Shown here: positions 43,099 to 52,648 of the stretch, piece by piece
How positions within the stretch are numbered: position 1 is the first letter of the stretch
Layout: each line of letters starts with the position of its first letter
Source of the DNA: an uncultured Treponema sp.
GTDB lineage: Bacteria > Spirochaetota > Spirochaetia > Treponematales > Treponemataceae
NCBI GenBank assembly: GCA_937885175.1
Contig: CAKZZO010000063.1
Location: forward strand, 5,584-69,583
Direction of reading: 5' to 3'
Length of the DNA: 64,000 nt
The notes under the pieces: model-generated
Database searches by the model: none
Told to the model about the DNA's origin: nothing
The model's input: only the letters and a program-made list of their open reading frames with translations
Program-made: the position numbers and the translations under genes

Positions 43099-46004
43099 GA
43101 TTTTGTCTTTGTGTGCCAGGGGCTTTTTGTCATAATCTGCTTCGGCTTTTTGTGCTTTTGGGTGCCTTTCTGCTGGTGCAGCCTCTTTTTGCCAAGGGTG
43201 GCGTGATGAGCGGGGCGGGTAGGCTTGCCGTAATCCGAACGCAGTATTTTGACATTATCTATCCGGAGGAGTGCCTTGAGGCGGCGGAGAAAATTGCTCT
43301 TGTGGCTGACGGCTACTACGAGGAGATTGCTTCCCTTCTTGATACGGATTGCAGGATTCGCTTTCCGGTTTCGATTACCCGCTCGGTGGAGACGACCAAC
43401 GGCTATTTTACCGTTGCCCCCTACAATGCCATTGTGATTCAGTATACACCGCCGGAAATTTCCCTGGATCAAAACAGCGATTCCCTGACGGCGGTCTTTT
43501 ACCATGAACTTACCCATGCTCTTTCCACCAACATGAAAAACGGATTCAGCCGCTTTGTGGCAGCCGTCTTTGGTGACTGGTTTGCGCCGGCGGGCTTTTT
43601 GCAGACCAGTTTTATGCACGAGGGAACGGCGGTCTCTTTTGAAAGCCTGAAGGGAGAAGGACGGGTGCATGACCCCTACAGCAGGCTTTTGGTGGTGCAG
43701 GCCAAAGTGGACGGCCGTTTTCCTGACTGGCGCGATGTGACGGGAGCAAGGGATATTTTTCCCGGCGGAACGGATGCCTATGCCTTTGGCGCACTTTTCT
43801 GCCGCTACCTGCAGGAAAAATACGGCATGGAAAAATATGCTGAGTTTTGGAAGACAACGGGCAGCCTGCATGGTTTTAAGTCCAGTATCAAAAAGACCTA
43901 CGGAAAGCCAGTGTCTGAAATCTGGGAAGATTTTGAAGCCTGGGTGGGCATTCCTGAGGTGACGCCCGCTGTTTCCCCTGAGCATGGAACGGCGGACTTT
44001 TTTGTGTATGCTGGGCTTGAAAGGGCAGGAGATGATGGCTTTTCCAAAACAAACAGCCGCCGCTCTGTCTTTAAGTGCATTGCTGCATCAGCATACGGTC
44101 TGTCCTGGTTTGAGTCCAAGACGGGGGCAGTCTGGTATGCGCCTGTGGTTGATGGCAGGGTGCAAAAGCCAAAAAAAATCTTTACCTGCGGGGCGGTTTC
44201 TCGCCTGTGCCTTTCCGATGACGGTGCATGGCTTTTGGTAAGTTACCTGAAGGCGGACAGAAGGGCAAAAGCAAGCCTTGCCCTGTACGACATAGAGCGA
44301 AAAAAACTGCATGCGCTTTCCATACCCTCGGTTCGGGACGGGGGCTTTGTGAGGGGAGCAGGGGGAGACTTGCAGTTTGCCTGTGTGAATATCTCCAGTG
44401 ACGAACTTTCTCTTGATTTCTATGCAGTGGAGGGGGAAAAGTCTGTCTTGCAAGCAAAACACGCTTCACCAGTAAAACGCATAGCCTTTTTTCCGGATGA
44501 GCAGCCTTTTAGTCCGACTCTTTCTGAAAGGGGCGGGCTTTCCTGCATTGTCAAAAAAGGCATGGACTGGCATATTCGCCTTTATGAACAGGATGGAAAA
44601 TATCGTGAATACGGCAGGCAAAGGACAATCCTCCACAATTTGCAAGGCATGCTTTTATCAGACGGCCGCCTTGCCCTTACTTTTTCCTATGGGGAAGTGG
44701 GGGATAAGGCAATGCTTCCCCGCGGGGGGCTTTTGACGGTGAATCTGGACGGTTACGAAAGCAGTCTTGCCTTGCAGGACGATGATGTTTCTGGCGGTGT
44801 GCTGAATGCCGCTCTGCTTCCCGGTGAAGGGGAACGTTTTTTGTATGTGGCGGCCTTTTATGATACCCAACGGCTTATGGTTATGGATTTCGCAGCACGA
44901 AACGTTCTTCGGCATACAGGAAGGGAGCCTGTCGCAAAGGGGGCTGACCTGCCAGAAAGCGCATCTCCTGTACAGACTCCAACTGCTTTTGACTCCGAGC
45001 CTGCCGCAATAGGGGAGCGGCTTTCCTATAATCCCTTCCGCTATTACCGCCGCAGCTTGCGCATACCCATTGGCATGGTAAAAAGTTACAGGCGCAGTGA
45101 ACTTGACAGCTACACGTATGGCTATACGAATTTGGGAACGGCTTTTGTGGGGGCAACGCTGGCTTCCTCAACGCCATGGCAGGACGGCATACTTGCCCTG
45201 AGCGGCGGCTGGAATCCCTTTGACAAGAACGGTGGCGCCTGTCTTTCGGTCTCCGGCGGAAACGATATCTTTACCTACGCTGTAAACAGCAACCTGCTTT
45301 TTGACGGCTATGGCTTTATGCAGACGACGGAAGGACTTTCTCTTTCAAGGCTGCTCTACAGTCGCTTTGGCACTTCATTCACTGCGGGTGCAAACGGCGT
45401 CTACTTTTACGGTCACGGAAATCATGGCGATAAAGATGACTGGTCGTCGCGGGCGCGGGGCTATGTGCAGCTTTCAACCGTCAGAAAAATGTCCCCCCGC
45501 TATGGAGATTTTTGCGGACTGACTTTTCAGCCTTTTGTCCTTTGGGAAAGAATCAGCAGTCATTATGTGAATGCAGGCGCGTCTTTAGTCCTTAGGATTC
45601 CGGGCATTTTTCCCCTGTCGCTTACGGCAAGTCTCTTTCCTTCTTCAAGTTATTTTGCTTCTGCGGGGGCAACGGTCTACCTCTTTAGCTGGGAAGTGCA
45701 GAAGGGAATACCCCTTGCCCTTTATATTGACCGCTTTTATCTGACAGCGGCTTACAGCGGAAAATTTTCCTATCAAGCAAAAGATTATTTTGACATAGGA
45801 CGGACGGTAGACCTTGCCCGCAATCTGTCCAAAAGCGATTACAGTGATTTGATACAGTTGCGGCTGGCTGCCGTGGCTTCTGTGAATGCGGGAGTGCTTT
45901 CCCGGCTGTCGTTTGATGCGGGCATCGCCCTGCAGTACCGGCCAAATCCGCGGCCAAACGAAAAGAAAATTGCCGCGGGAGTGAGTGCACTTCTTGTCTA
46001 CTAG
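43095..46004 (+). CDS. Large gluzincin-like protein with predicted C-terminal beta-barrel
   Basis: The 969 residues begin with a signal peptide (about 1-34). Residues about 45-290 are a peptidase-MA-like domain: zinc motif FYHELTHAL (HExxH near 140) and third ligand Glu in FMHEGTAVSFES near 178. Residues about 300-640 carry repeats that look like a beta-propeller (ISRLCLSDDGAWLLVSY and similar). Residues about 680-969 have alternating short beta strands and end in an aromatic residue (ALLVY), suggesting an outer-membrane barrel. It would thus be a surface or periplasmic metalloprotease anchored in the outer membrane. Coupled to hexokinase by a four-base overlap. Substrate unknown. Confidence 0.72.
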   Translation: MRFCLCVPGAFCHNLLRLFVLLGAFLLVQPLFAKGGVMSGAGRLAVIRTQYFDIIYPEECLEAAEKIALVADGYYEEIASLLDTDCRIRFPVSITRSVETTNGYFTVAPYNAIVIQYTPPEISLDQNSDSLTAVFYHELTHALSTNMKNGFSRFVAAVFGDWFAPAGFLQTSFMHEGTAVSFESLKGEGRVHDPYSRLLVVQAKVDGRFPDWRDVTGARDIFPGGTDAYAFGALFCRYLQEKYGMEKYAEFWKTTGSLHGFKSSIKKTYGKPVSEIWEDFEAWVGIPEVTPAVSPEHGTADFFVYAGLERAGDDGFSKTNSRRSVFKCIAASAYGLSWFESKTGAVWYAPVVDGRVQKPKKIFTCGAVSRLCLSDDGAWLLVSYLKADRRAKASLALYDIERKKLHALSIPSVRDGGFVRGAGGDLQFACVNISSDELSLDFYAVEGEKSVLQAKHASPVKRIAFFPDEQPFSPTLSERGGLSCIVKKGMDWHIRLYEQDGKYREYGRQRTILHNLQGMLLSDGRLALTFSYGEVGDKAMLPRGGLLTVNLDGYESSLALQDDDVSGGVLNAALLPGEGERFLYVAAFYDTQRLMVMDFAARNVLRHTGREPVAKGADLPESASPVQTPTAFDSEPAAIGERLSYNPFRYYRRSLRIPIGMVKSYRRSELDSYTYGYTNLGTAFVGATLASSTPWQDGILALSGGWNPFDKNGGACLSVSGGNDIFTYAVNSNLLFDGYGFMQTTEGLSLSRLLYSRFGTSFTAGANGVYFYGHGNHGDKDDWSSRARGYVQLSTVRKMSPRYGDFCGLTFQPFVLWERISSHYVNAGASLVLRIPGIFPLSLTASLFPSSSYFASAGATVYLFSWEVQKGIPLALYIDRFYLTAAYSGKFSYQAKDYFDIGRTVDLARNLSKSDYSDLIQLRLAAVASVNAGVLSRLSFDAGIALQYRPNPRPNEKKIAAGVSALLVY

Positions 46005-46022
46005 CGAAAAATGGTGTATACT
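45994..46022 (+). promoter_or_regulatory. Promoter of the flagellar group
   Basis: TTGTCT (45994-45999), 17 bases, TATACT (46017-46022). A leader of about 20 bases with TAGGGG precedes the GTG start at 46050. Confidence 0.65.
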
Positions 46023-46049
46023 GACAGAAACGTTTCTAGGGGATAAAAA

Positions 46050-46679
46050 GTGGCGCAGGGTAACGGACTGGGAAAATCAATCGTTCTTCTGATTTTAATC
46101 ATTATTATGATTTTGGGCGGACTTTTGTGGTTCGATTATCTTGGTGTGATTAACGCAAAAAAAGTCTTTGCGCCCGCCTACAAACTCATTGGCTTAAAGC
46201 CGCAGACTTCCACGACCGCCTCATCATCTAAGCCCTTGATTGCAGACCTTGATGACGACCGCCTTGCCAAACGTCTTGAAGCACTGGATATCCGCACTCA
46301 GGAACTGGACAAGCGTGAGGGTGACATTTCCAAGGGAGAAACCCAGTACGATGCCGTCATGCAGGAACTGGAAGACAGGCGCAAGGCTCTGGAAGAAAGG
46401 GAAGCAACCTTTCAGGCGCAGCTACAAAAATACGATGACCGGGATGCGGAACTTGCAAAAATTGCGTCATACTGGTACAACATGCCTCCAAAAACCGCTG
46501 TAGCAGAAATCGACAAGATGGAAGATCAGGATGTCATTGACGTGTTCCGCAAGGAAGACGAACTTGCTGCCCTTGGCCGCCGTGCATCCATGGTTTCCGT
46601 TTGGTTTATGAATATGGATCCTGAGCGGGCGGCACGTCTTCAGCGCAAGATGACCAATAAACCCCAAGCCTTGGATTAA
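46050..46679 (+). CDS. flbB: Periplasmic flagellar collar-like protein FlbB
   Basis: This is a 209-residue membrane-anchored flagellar protein. A transmembrane segment at about 9-28 (SIVLLILIIIMILGGLLWF) is followed by a coiled coil (about 68-135) and a C-terminal MotE/MgtE-N-like domain (ASYWYNMPPKTAVAEIDKMEDQDVIDVFRKED, about 143-175). This matches FlbB, which in spirochaetes sits at the base of the collar around the motor. The GTG start has TAGGGG upstream. fliK, flgD and flgE follow in the same direction. Confidence 0.85.
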   Translation: MAQGNGLGKSIVLLILIIIMILGGLLWFDYLGVINAKKVFAPAYKLIGLKPQTSTTASSSKPLIADLDDDRLAKRLEALDIRTQELDKREGDISKGETQYDAVMQELEDRRKALEEREATFQAQLQKYDDRDAELAKIASYWYNMPPKTAVAEIDKMEDQDVIDVFRKEDELAALGRRASMVSVWFMNMDPERAARLQRKMTNKPQALD

Positions 46680-46775
46680 ATTTCCCTTTTTGCGCAGTAA
46701 AAGCGTAAAAATCTCTTGCGATTTTCGTAAACACGAACCCCCAATCCTCCGATGTTCTAAGTGGAGGTCGTGCCG

Positions 46776-48212
46776 ATGCTTTCTTTACAATCGGTTCAAG
46801 GAGAACAGATTCAAGCGCACATACAATCATTACAGCCTCAAGCAAAGCAGTCAGCGGAAAAAAGTGAAAAGCCAGACTTTTCTTTTCTTGACTTGCTGAG
46901 GGAGCAAAAGGTTGATGCTGGCGAAAAAACTGCTTCTTCCGTGAATGACGAGCACAAGGTACTTGAGCAACCGGAAAAAATTGCAGAAAAACTGGCAGAA
47001 AAAAGTCAGGACGATGCTGTTCAGGAAAAACTTCCGCAAGAGCAAAAGTCTCAGGTAAGTAAAAAAGATGAGCAGACAGAAAAAGTGCTGGCGGAGGATG
47101 CTGTTGACGGGCAGAAGATTTCGCTTCTTGCAGCGGAAATGCCAGCACAGATAGAGGCTCAGTTCAATAAAGTGTCTGCGGGGCAGGATGAAATGCCCGC
47201 TCTGTTCACCGAAATGGCGGCAGTCAAGGAAAAGTCAGCAGATGCCAGGCGGATTGATGCAGAAGGAAACAAGGCGGCATGGATGTATGCAGAATCTTCT
47301 GTGTCTGCTGAAGAAGTGTTGGACGAAGAGATTCCCGAAGATGCTCTTGCGGCCTTGCTGGATGAGTCTGCCTTTATTGTTCCTGAAATTGATACGGGTG
47401 ACGACAGTGACTTGCTTGCAGCTCAGAATGTTGCAGTTGAAAAACCGGAAGTGTTTTTGAATGCCGCAGTCCGTGATTTTGCCTTTACGGAGGATGAACT
47501 TGCTTTTGATGACAAAAATTTCAAAGTCACTGGCCGCGACAAGACAAAGCCTCGTCTTGAAATTACTGATTTGCGCATGGTTCAGACCGAACAGACCCTT
47601 GAAACAGAAAATGCTGTAGAAAAGAGTCAGCAGAAAAATGGCGGGGATTTTGCTTTTGACAAGCCTAATGAGCCTAACCTGCAAATGACCATGGAACTTG
47701 CAGGCAATGTTGAGCAGAACATTACGTCTTCCTCAACGCAGACTGCCGCAGCAAACGGGTCAAATTTTCAGGCGATGCTCACCAACGCCATTCAGGACAA
47801 TGCCCCTGATTTTGTAAAGGCTGGCAATATCGTTCTGCGTGACGGAAATCAGGGCTCAATCAATTTAATTTTGCGTCCTGAAGCGTTGGGAAATGTTAAG
47901 ATTAGCCTTTCACTTTCCGATAAGGTAATTACCGGCCAGATTACGGTGCAGTCACAGGAAGCCTACAATGCCTTTAAGGACAGCATTGAATCCCTCAAGG
48001 CGGCATTTGCTCAGAATGGCTTTGAGGCACAGGGCTTTGACCTTCAGTTTGCCGGAAACCAGAATTTTGCCCAGAGTCAGCAGGAATGGCAGAATCCTGA
48101 ATTTGCTATCCGTGCCAATCGCGCTTATGATGATTTGGTTCTGGATGAAACGATTGCAGTTGGTGCAGCTGTCTATGACGACACTGCATATGGAATAAAT
48201 ATAGTAGCCTAG
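46776..48212 (+). CDS. fliK: Flagellar hook-length control protein FliK
   Basis: FliK measures hook length and switches export substrate specificity. The N-terminal 300 residues are acidic, Glu/Lys/Ala-rich and low in complexity, as usual for the ruler part. The C-terminal Flg_hook domain is clear (GNIVLRDGNQGSINLILRPEALGNVKISLSL, about 348-378, then LKAAFAQNGFEAQGFDLQF). Start ATG 46776 follows GGAGG (46763-46767) by 8 bases; the frame opens at GTG 46761. It precedes flgD by 15 bases. Confidence 0.9.
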   Translation: MLSLQSVQGEQIQAHIQSLQPQAKQSAEKSEKPDFSFLDLLREQKVDAGEKTASSVNDEHKVLEQPEKIAEKLAEKSQDDAVQEKLPQEQKSQVSKKDEQTEKVLAEDAVDGQKISLLAAEMPAQIEAQFNKVSAGQDEMPALFTEMAAVKEKSADARRIDAEGNKAAWMYAESSVSAEEVLDEEIPEDALAALLDESAFIVPEIDTGDDSDLLAAQNVAVEKPEVFLNAAVRDFAFTEDELAFDDKNFKVTGRDKTKPRLEITDLRMVQTEQTLETENAVEKSQQKNGGDFAFDKPNEPNLQMTMELAGNVEQNITSSSTQTAAANGSNFQAMLTNAIQDNAPDFVKAGNIVLRDGNQGSINLILRPEALGNVKISLSLSDKVITGQITVQSQEAYNAFKDSIESLKAAFAQNGFEAQGFDLQFAGNQNFAQSQQEWQNPEFAIRANRAYDDLVLDETIAVGAAVYDDTAYGINIVA

Positions 48213-48227
48213 TAGAGGAGTGTAGAG

Positions 48228-48710
48228 ATGGAAGTGCAGTCCGCCGTTAATTCGACACCAATCAGCCAAATGAACTGGCAGATGGATGCCGCAGACAAGT
48301 TTAAGCTTGACACGCAGGTAAAGGCAATCAATAAGCAGATTGACGCGGAACGAGGGCGTGCGGCAAGCCATGAGCTGGGAAAGGATGACTTCCTCAAGCT
48401 CCTTATTACGCAGATGTCCAATCAGGATCCGCTGAGCCCCATGGAGAATACTGAATTCATCGCCCAGATGGCTCAGTTTTCTTCACTGGAGCAGATGACC
48501 AACATGAGCCAGAACTTTGAGCGTCTCAGCACGATGATGAACACGACTGCCGCAACAAATACGATTGGCCGTGCAGTGGAAATCGACTTGGGCGATACAA
48601 CGACAACTGGCATTGTGGAGGCGGTTACTCGTGAAGCCGCTCCCCAGGTAAAGGTAAACGGACAGCTGTATGATATGGAACGGGTAAAAGCCGTCTATGG
48701 CGTACAATAA
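48228..48710 (+). CDS. flgD: Flagellar hook assembly protein FlgD
   Basis: This is the hook-capping scaffold protein. It has LGKDDFLKLLITQMSNQDPLSPMENTEFIAQMAQFSSLEQMTNMSQNFERL (residues about 50-100), the family core. The 160 residues are short: there is a single small C-terminal barrel region and no FnIII insertion, as in other treponeme FlgD proteins. The gene has AGAGGAG upstream and flgE follows. Confidence 0.93.
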   Translation: MEVQSAVNSTPISQMNWQMDAADKFKLDTQVKAINKQIDAERGRAASHELGKDDFLKLLITQMSNQDPLSPMENTEFIAQMAQFSSLEQMTNMSQNFERLSTMMNTTAATNTIGRAVEIDLGDTTTTGIVEAVTREAAPQVKVNGQLYDMERVKAVYGVQ

Positions 48711-48765
48711 CAAAGAACGGAATGCGTTCAAAAAGTAAAACAGGTTTTAATTAGAGGGTAGCTAT

Positions 48766-50157
48766 ATGATGAGATCACTTTATTCAGGCGTTTCGGGATT
48801 GCAGAATCACCAGACTCGCATGGACGTTATCGGTAACAACATCGCTAACGTGAACACCTACGGCTTTAAGCGCGGCCGCGTTGACTTTCAGGACATGATT
48901 AGTCAGCAGTTGAGCGGCGCTGCAAAACCAACCACCGAAGTTGGCGGCGTAAACCCCAAGGAAGTGGGATTGGGTATGACAGTGGCGGCAATCGACACCA
49001 TTTTTACGCAGGGTAACTTGCAGTCAACTGGTGTTTCAACCGACTTGGCAATTCAGGGAAACGGCTTCTTCATCGAAAAGAACGGTGAAAAGTCATACTA
49101 CACCCGCGCCGGTGCCTTTAGCCTGGACAATGAAGGCACGCTGGTAAATCCGGCAAACGGCTACCGCATTCAGGGGTGGATGGCACGTACTATTGACGGC
49201 GAGCAGGTTCTCCGTACCTCAGCATCTCCTGAAGACTTGATTATTCCTGTTGGCTCAAAAGACCCGGCAAAGGCAACCTCAAACGTAAACTTTGCCTGCA
49301 ACTTGAACAAGAATACCCCGGAAATTCCCGAAGGGGCAAACGAAGCCGACATAATGAAGGGAACCTGGGCAACCGAGTTCAATATCTACGACAGTTTCGG
49401 TAACAAGCACAACCTTTCTGTGGCCTTTACCCGCGTACCGGGAAATCCCAACCAGTGGGTTGCCGCAGTGCAGGTTGACCCCGAATATGCCGAAGAACGT
49501 GAGACCCGCATCGGTCTGGGAACAACAGACGGCATGGGCACCACCTTTACGATTAACTTTGACAACAACGGAATCCTTTCTTCCGTAACGGACAGCGCAG
49601 GAAACAATTCAAACCCGGAAGGCGAGATTATCCTGCAGGCTTCATACAATGTACCTGAGTCAAATCCTAACGAGGACGGAACTCCCTACCGCCAGACCTT
49701 CAATCTGAATCTGGGAACCATCGGCAGCATGATTAACACCGTTACCCAAAGCGCGTCAACAAGTTCAACCAAGGCCTTCTATCAGGACGGCTATACATTG
49801 GGCTACCTTGACAACTTTAAGATTGACTCAAGCGGAATCATCACAGGTGTGTATTCAAACGGAACCAACCGCACGATTGGTCAGATAGCACTGGCAACCT
49901 TTACCAATCAGGGCGGTCTTGAAAAGGCTGGAAACAACACCTATGTGGAAAGCAACAACTCCGGCATTGCCAATGTGGGCGTGAGCGGAATTGCCGGCAA
50001 GGGCTCAATGTTGGCAGGTACTTTGGAAATGTCAAACGTTGACTTGAGCGAGCAGTTCACTGACATGATTGTGACACAGCGCGGCTTCCAGTCAAACGCA
50101 AAGACAATCCAGACAGCGGATACGCTGCTTGATACCGTTATTAACTTAAAGCGTTAA
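48766..50157 (+). CDS. flgE: Flagellar hook protein FlgE
   Basis: This is the structural hook protein. The N-terminus has the axial-protein signature [41 protein letters not shown], and the C-terminus [39 protein letters not shown] pairs with it. By count, Lys165 (PVGSK) and Cys178 (NVNFAC) are present at the positions of the lysinoalanine cross-link described for Treponema hooks, so cross-linked hooks are expected. A strong terminator follows the gene. Confidence 0.95.
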   Translation: MMRSLYSGVSGLQNHQTRMDVIGNNIANVNTYGFKRGRVDFQDMISQQLSGAAKPTTEVGGVNPKEVGLGMTVAAIDTIFTQGNLQSTGVSTDLAIQGNGFFIEKNGEKSYYTRAGAFSLDNEGTLVNPANGYRIQGWMARTIDGEQVLRTSASPEDLIIPVGSKDPAKATSNVNFACNLNKNTPEIPEGANEADIMKGTWATEFNIYDSFGNKHNLSVAFTRVPGNPNQWVAAVQVDPEYAEERETRIGLGTTDGMGTTFTINFDNNGILSSVTDSAGNNSNPEGEIILQASYNVPESNPNEDGTPYRQTFNLNLGTIGSMINTVTQSASTSSTKAFYQDGYTLGYLDNFKIDSSGIITGVYSNGTNRTIGQIALATFTNQGGLEKAGNNTYVESNNSGIANVGVSGIAGKGSMLAGTLEMSNVDLSEQFTDMIVTQRGFQSNAKTIQTADTLLDTVINLKR

Positions 50158-50188
50158 TATAGACCCTCTACAAATCATTTAAAAATGT

Positions 50189-50224
50189 AAATCCCTGCGG
50201 AAGTTTTTCGCGGGGATTTTTTTT
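50189..50224 (+). terminator. Terminator after flgE
   Basis: The stem AAATCCCTGCG (50189-50199) pairs with CGCGGGGATTT (50209-50219, one G-U), followed by eight Ts. Confidence 0.85.
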
Positions 50225-50248
50225 CCCTGACATGTTACCCTTGCAGAT

Positions 50249-50277
50249 TTGCCACTTTAGCAAGAAAATGGTATACT
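50249..50277 (+). promoter_or_regulatory. Promoter of the 779-residue lipoprotein gene
   Basis: TTGCCA (50249-50254), 17 bases, TATACT (50272-50277). The leader contains TGGGAG before ATG 50309. Confidence 0.65.
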
Positions 50278-50308
50278 GCCTTTACTTTTTGTATGGGAGT
50301 TTTTTTTC

Positions 50309-52648
50309 ATGAAGCAGTACCGTATGAACATTGCAACATTCTGTGCTCTTGTATTTTTGCTGACTGCCTGTATTCAGAATACGCCCTATCCTACGGAGGT
50401 AAAGGAAGAACTTCCCGCCATGCCGCTTGCTGACCGCCTTAAAAACACTGAACTGGGCGGTACCATCAATTTGGAAAGCGATATTACAGAACTCTCAGAA
50501 AGCGAAAGTGTCTCTGTTCCCCGGTCAATGACGATTACTGGGGCAGAAGAAAACCCCTATGACATGAAGGGCATTAAAATCATCGTGAACTATAGGGGAA
50601 CGGTGCTGAAAAACCTCAAGAATGTTTCTGAGCTTGTGATTGCGGAGACGGTGAAGGACGGTAGCTTTACCATGGAAAACTGTCAGGTGGCAAAAGTGAC
50701 CCTTTTGGGCGGTGGTTCCAATTCCATTCATTTTCTTTCCTCCATGATTCAACGGCTGATTGTTGACTATGCGGATGTGCGGGTCATGCTGGAAAAAGAA
50801 TCCAAAGTGACTTTTATGCGTGTAAGGAAAAACTGCTCTATAGGTGCGTCAGAAGATGTCTATGGAACGGTAAGCACCATGTATGTGGACAAAACCGTTT
50901 CCGTAGTCACGCTGTCTGAATGCATGGCCATTACATCTGTTCTTACACGCTCTGTCAGTGGCGAGAATTCGCGGCCCCTCATTGCGTGCAAGGATACGGC
51001 GCCATTGATTTCTGAGGGAGCGGACAGGGATGATAATGGCAATGTTACCCCGCTGCGGGTGCAAAATGCCCTTGCTGAAGAAGTCGCTCAAGATGAAATT
51101 GACCTTCTTTCCGAAAATGCCGTGAGCGATATAATAGCAGAATTGGAAAACGGTTCGTCTGCAGAAAGTTCAGGCGACTCCACGGGCGATATACGTATTG
51201 ATAATCCGGGTGCCATTACGCTGAGGTCAACCCGTTCTGCAATTACCGTAAAAATGACTGTTCCAGACCCGGCGAACCACGTAAACATCTATCGGGCAGA
51301 ATATGGCAGCGAAAACTGGTATTATGTCGGCTCCGTTGAGACTGCTTCAGGCCGCCCCCTGCCGGCTACCCTTGCCTTTAATGACTATTATGTGGTTGGC
51401 GGTAAAAGTTACAGCTATTATGCCGACTTTATTTCAGACTTTGCGAATTATTCAATTCTAAAAACTGAGACAGACTCCATTACGGCAGCAGGCGGGGAAG
51501 GGCTTTTGGAAATTACAAACAAAATTACTGTTTCCAGTTCCGGCAACATGAAACTCTGGCTGGATAAAGAACCTGAACTAACCAAAGTGGTGAATGGTGA
51601 CCTTGTTTCCCAGTCCGTGGCTGCCTACTTTAAGCCTGCAACAGACAAGGTAACGAGTACAATTGTTGCATCTTCTCGTTATGGCAGCGTGCAGTTTGAA
51701 GACCGGGAAAGCAAAATCTGGCGGTGTATTTCTCGGAGCCATTTAGGAAAGCCCATGAATGTTGTGGCGATAAAAGTGAATGTAGTACAAAGCGTAAAGG
51801 ACATGAAATACATATGGGCATCGCTTCCTAAGGCGGTAGAGACAGGAGATGGTTTTACCGGCGGCATGATAGCGGCTTTTCCGAATGATTATCCCCTTTT
51901 TGTTTCTGATGCCATACAGGGAATTTCCCTCAAACTAAGGCTGGGAAATGCCGTAGACGCGTCTCTTGTACAGCAGATTGAAGTGCAGGTGAATCGGCGG
52001 AATTCACAGGAATTTGTTACTATCCTTCCGCTGACGGACACTGCGGCCTTCCTTTCCGACACTGAATTGCAGTTTAAGGAGAGTCATGTAGCGGAGGGTC
52101 AAAATATACAAGTCAAGGCCGTATGTAAGACCTATGATGAGGATACGCAGCTCTATACAAGCATCGCTCAGTTTTCGATGAATTATACGCCAAAGACTGG
52201 CTCGGGTAATCCTGAGATTTCAAATGCTTTTGCCTTTACCTATGATGATGAGGCACAGCAAATACTTGTCGCCGCTGATTCGGACGAATGGTTTACCCAG
52301 GCCGATATTTTTAGCGATACCTTTGATTTTGTCGTAAATGGCGAGACTGTTTCCTTGGAGCCGGACAGCCTTTGTCCTGAGCTTGTCTTTACGGATGAAA
52401 GCTATTCCTTTAAGCGAATTTGCAGTCTTTCTCCTGTAACGCTTGATGATGAAAGGATATATCGGCTGGACATGCTCTCTTCCCTCAATGCATATGCAGG
52501 CCAAAGTCTGTCAATTGCAGGGATGCAGACCCGGGCGACTTGTTCCAATGAAAACTACCGTGTCCATTACATCCCCTTTGCTCTGCCTACCACTTTAGTT
52601 TCTAATCTCCCGAAAACCTTTGTAGTGAACGCGGTGGAAACAGACTGA
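50309..52648 (+). CDS. Large lipoprotein of unknown function
   Basis: The 779 residues start with a signal peptide and lipobox LLTAC (Cys21). Residues about 45-230 contain beta-helix-like short strands (GGTINLESDITELSESESVSV, then ENCQVAKVTLLGGG). Residues about 310-400 look like a fibronectin-like domain (AITVKMTVPDPANHVNIYRAEYGSENWYYVGSV). The rest is beta-rich with no recognised family. Its stop abuts the stop of the convergent MBL gene with no base between them. Confidence 0.65.
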   Translation: MKQYRMNIATFCALVFLLTACIQNTPYPTEVKEELPAMPLADRLKNTELGGTINLESDITELSESESVSVPRSMTITGAEENPYDMKGIKIIVNYRGTVLKNLKNVSELVIAETVKDGSFTMENCQVAKVTLLGGGSNSIHFLSSMIQRLIVDYADVRVMLEKESKVTFMRVRKNCSIGASEDVYGTVSTMYVDKTVSVVTLSECMAITSVLTRSVSGENSRPLIACKDTAPLISEGADRDDNGNVTPLRVQNALAEEVAQDEIDLLSENAVSDIIAELENGSSAESSGDSTGDIRIDNPGAITLRSTRSAITVKMTVPDPANHVNIYRAEYGSENWYYVGSVETASGRPLPATLAFNDYYVVGGKSYSYYADFISDFANYSILKTETDSITAAGGEGLLEITNKITVSSSGNMKLWLDKEPELTKVVNGDLVSQSVAAYFKPATDKVTSTIVASSRYGSVQFEDRESKIWRCISRSHLGKPMNVVAIKVNVVQSVKDMKYIWASLPKAVETGDGFTGGMIAAFPNDYPLFVSDAIQGISLKLRLGNAVDASLVQQIEVQVNRRNSQEFVTILPLTDTAAFLSDTELQFKESHVAEGQNIQVKAVCKTYDEDTQLYTSIAQFSMNYTPKTGSGNPEISNAFAFTYDDEAQQILVAADSDEWFTQADIFSDTFDFVVNGETVSLEPDSLCPELVFTDESYSFKRICSLSPVTLDDERIYRLDMLSSLNAYAGQSLSIAGMQTRATCSNENYRVHYIPFALPTTLVSNLPKTFVVNAVETD

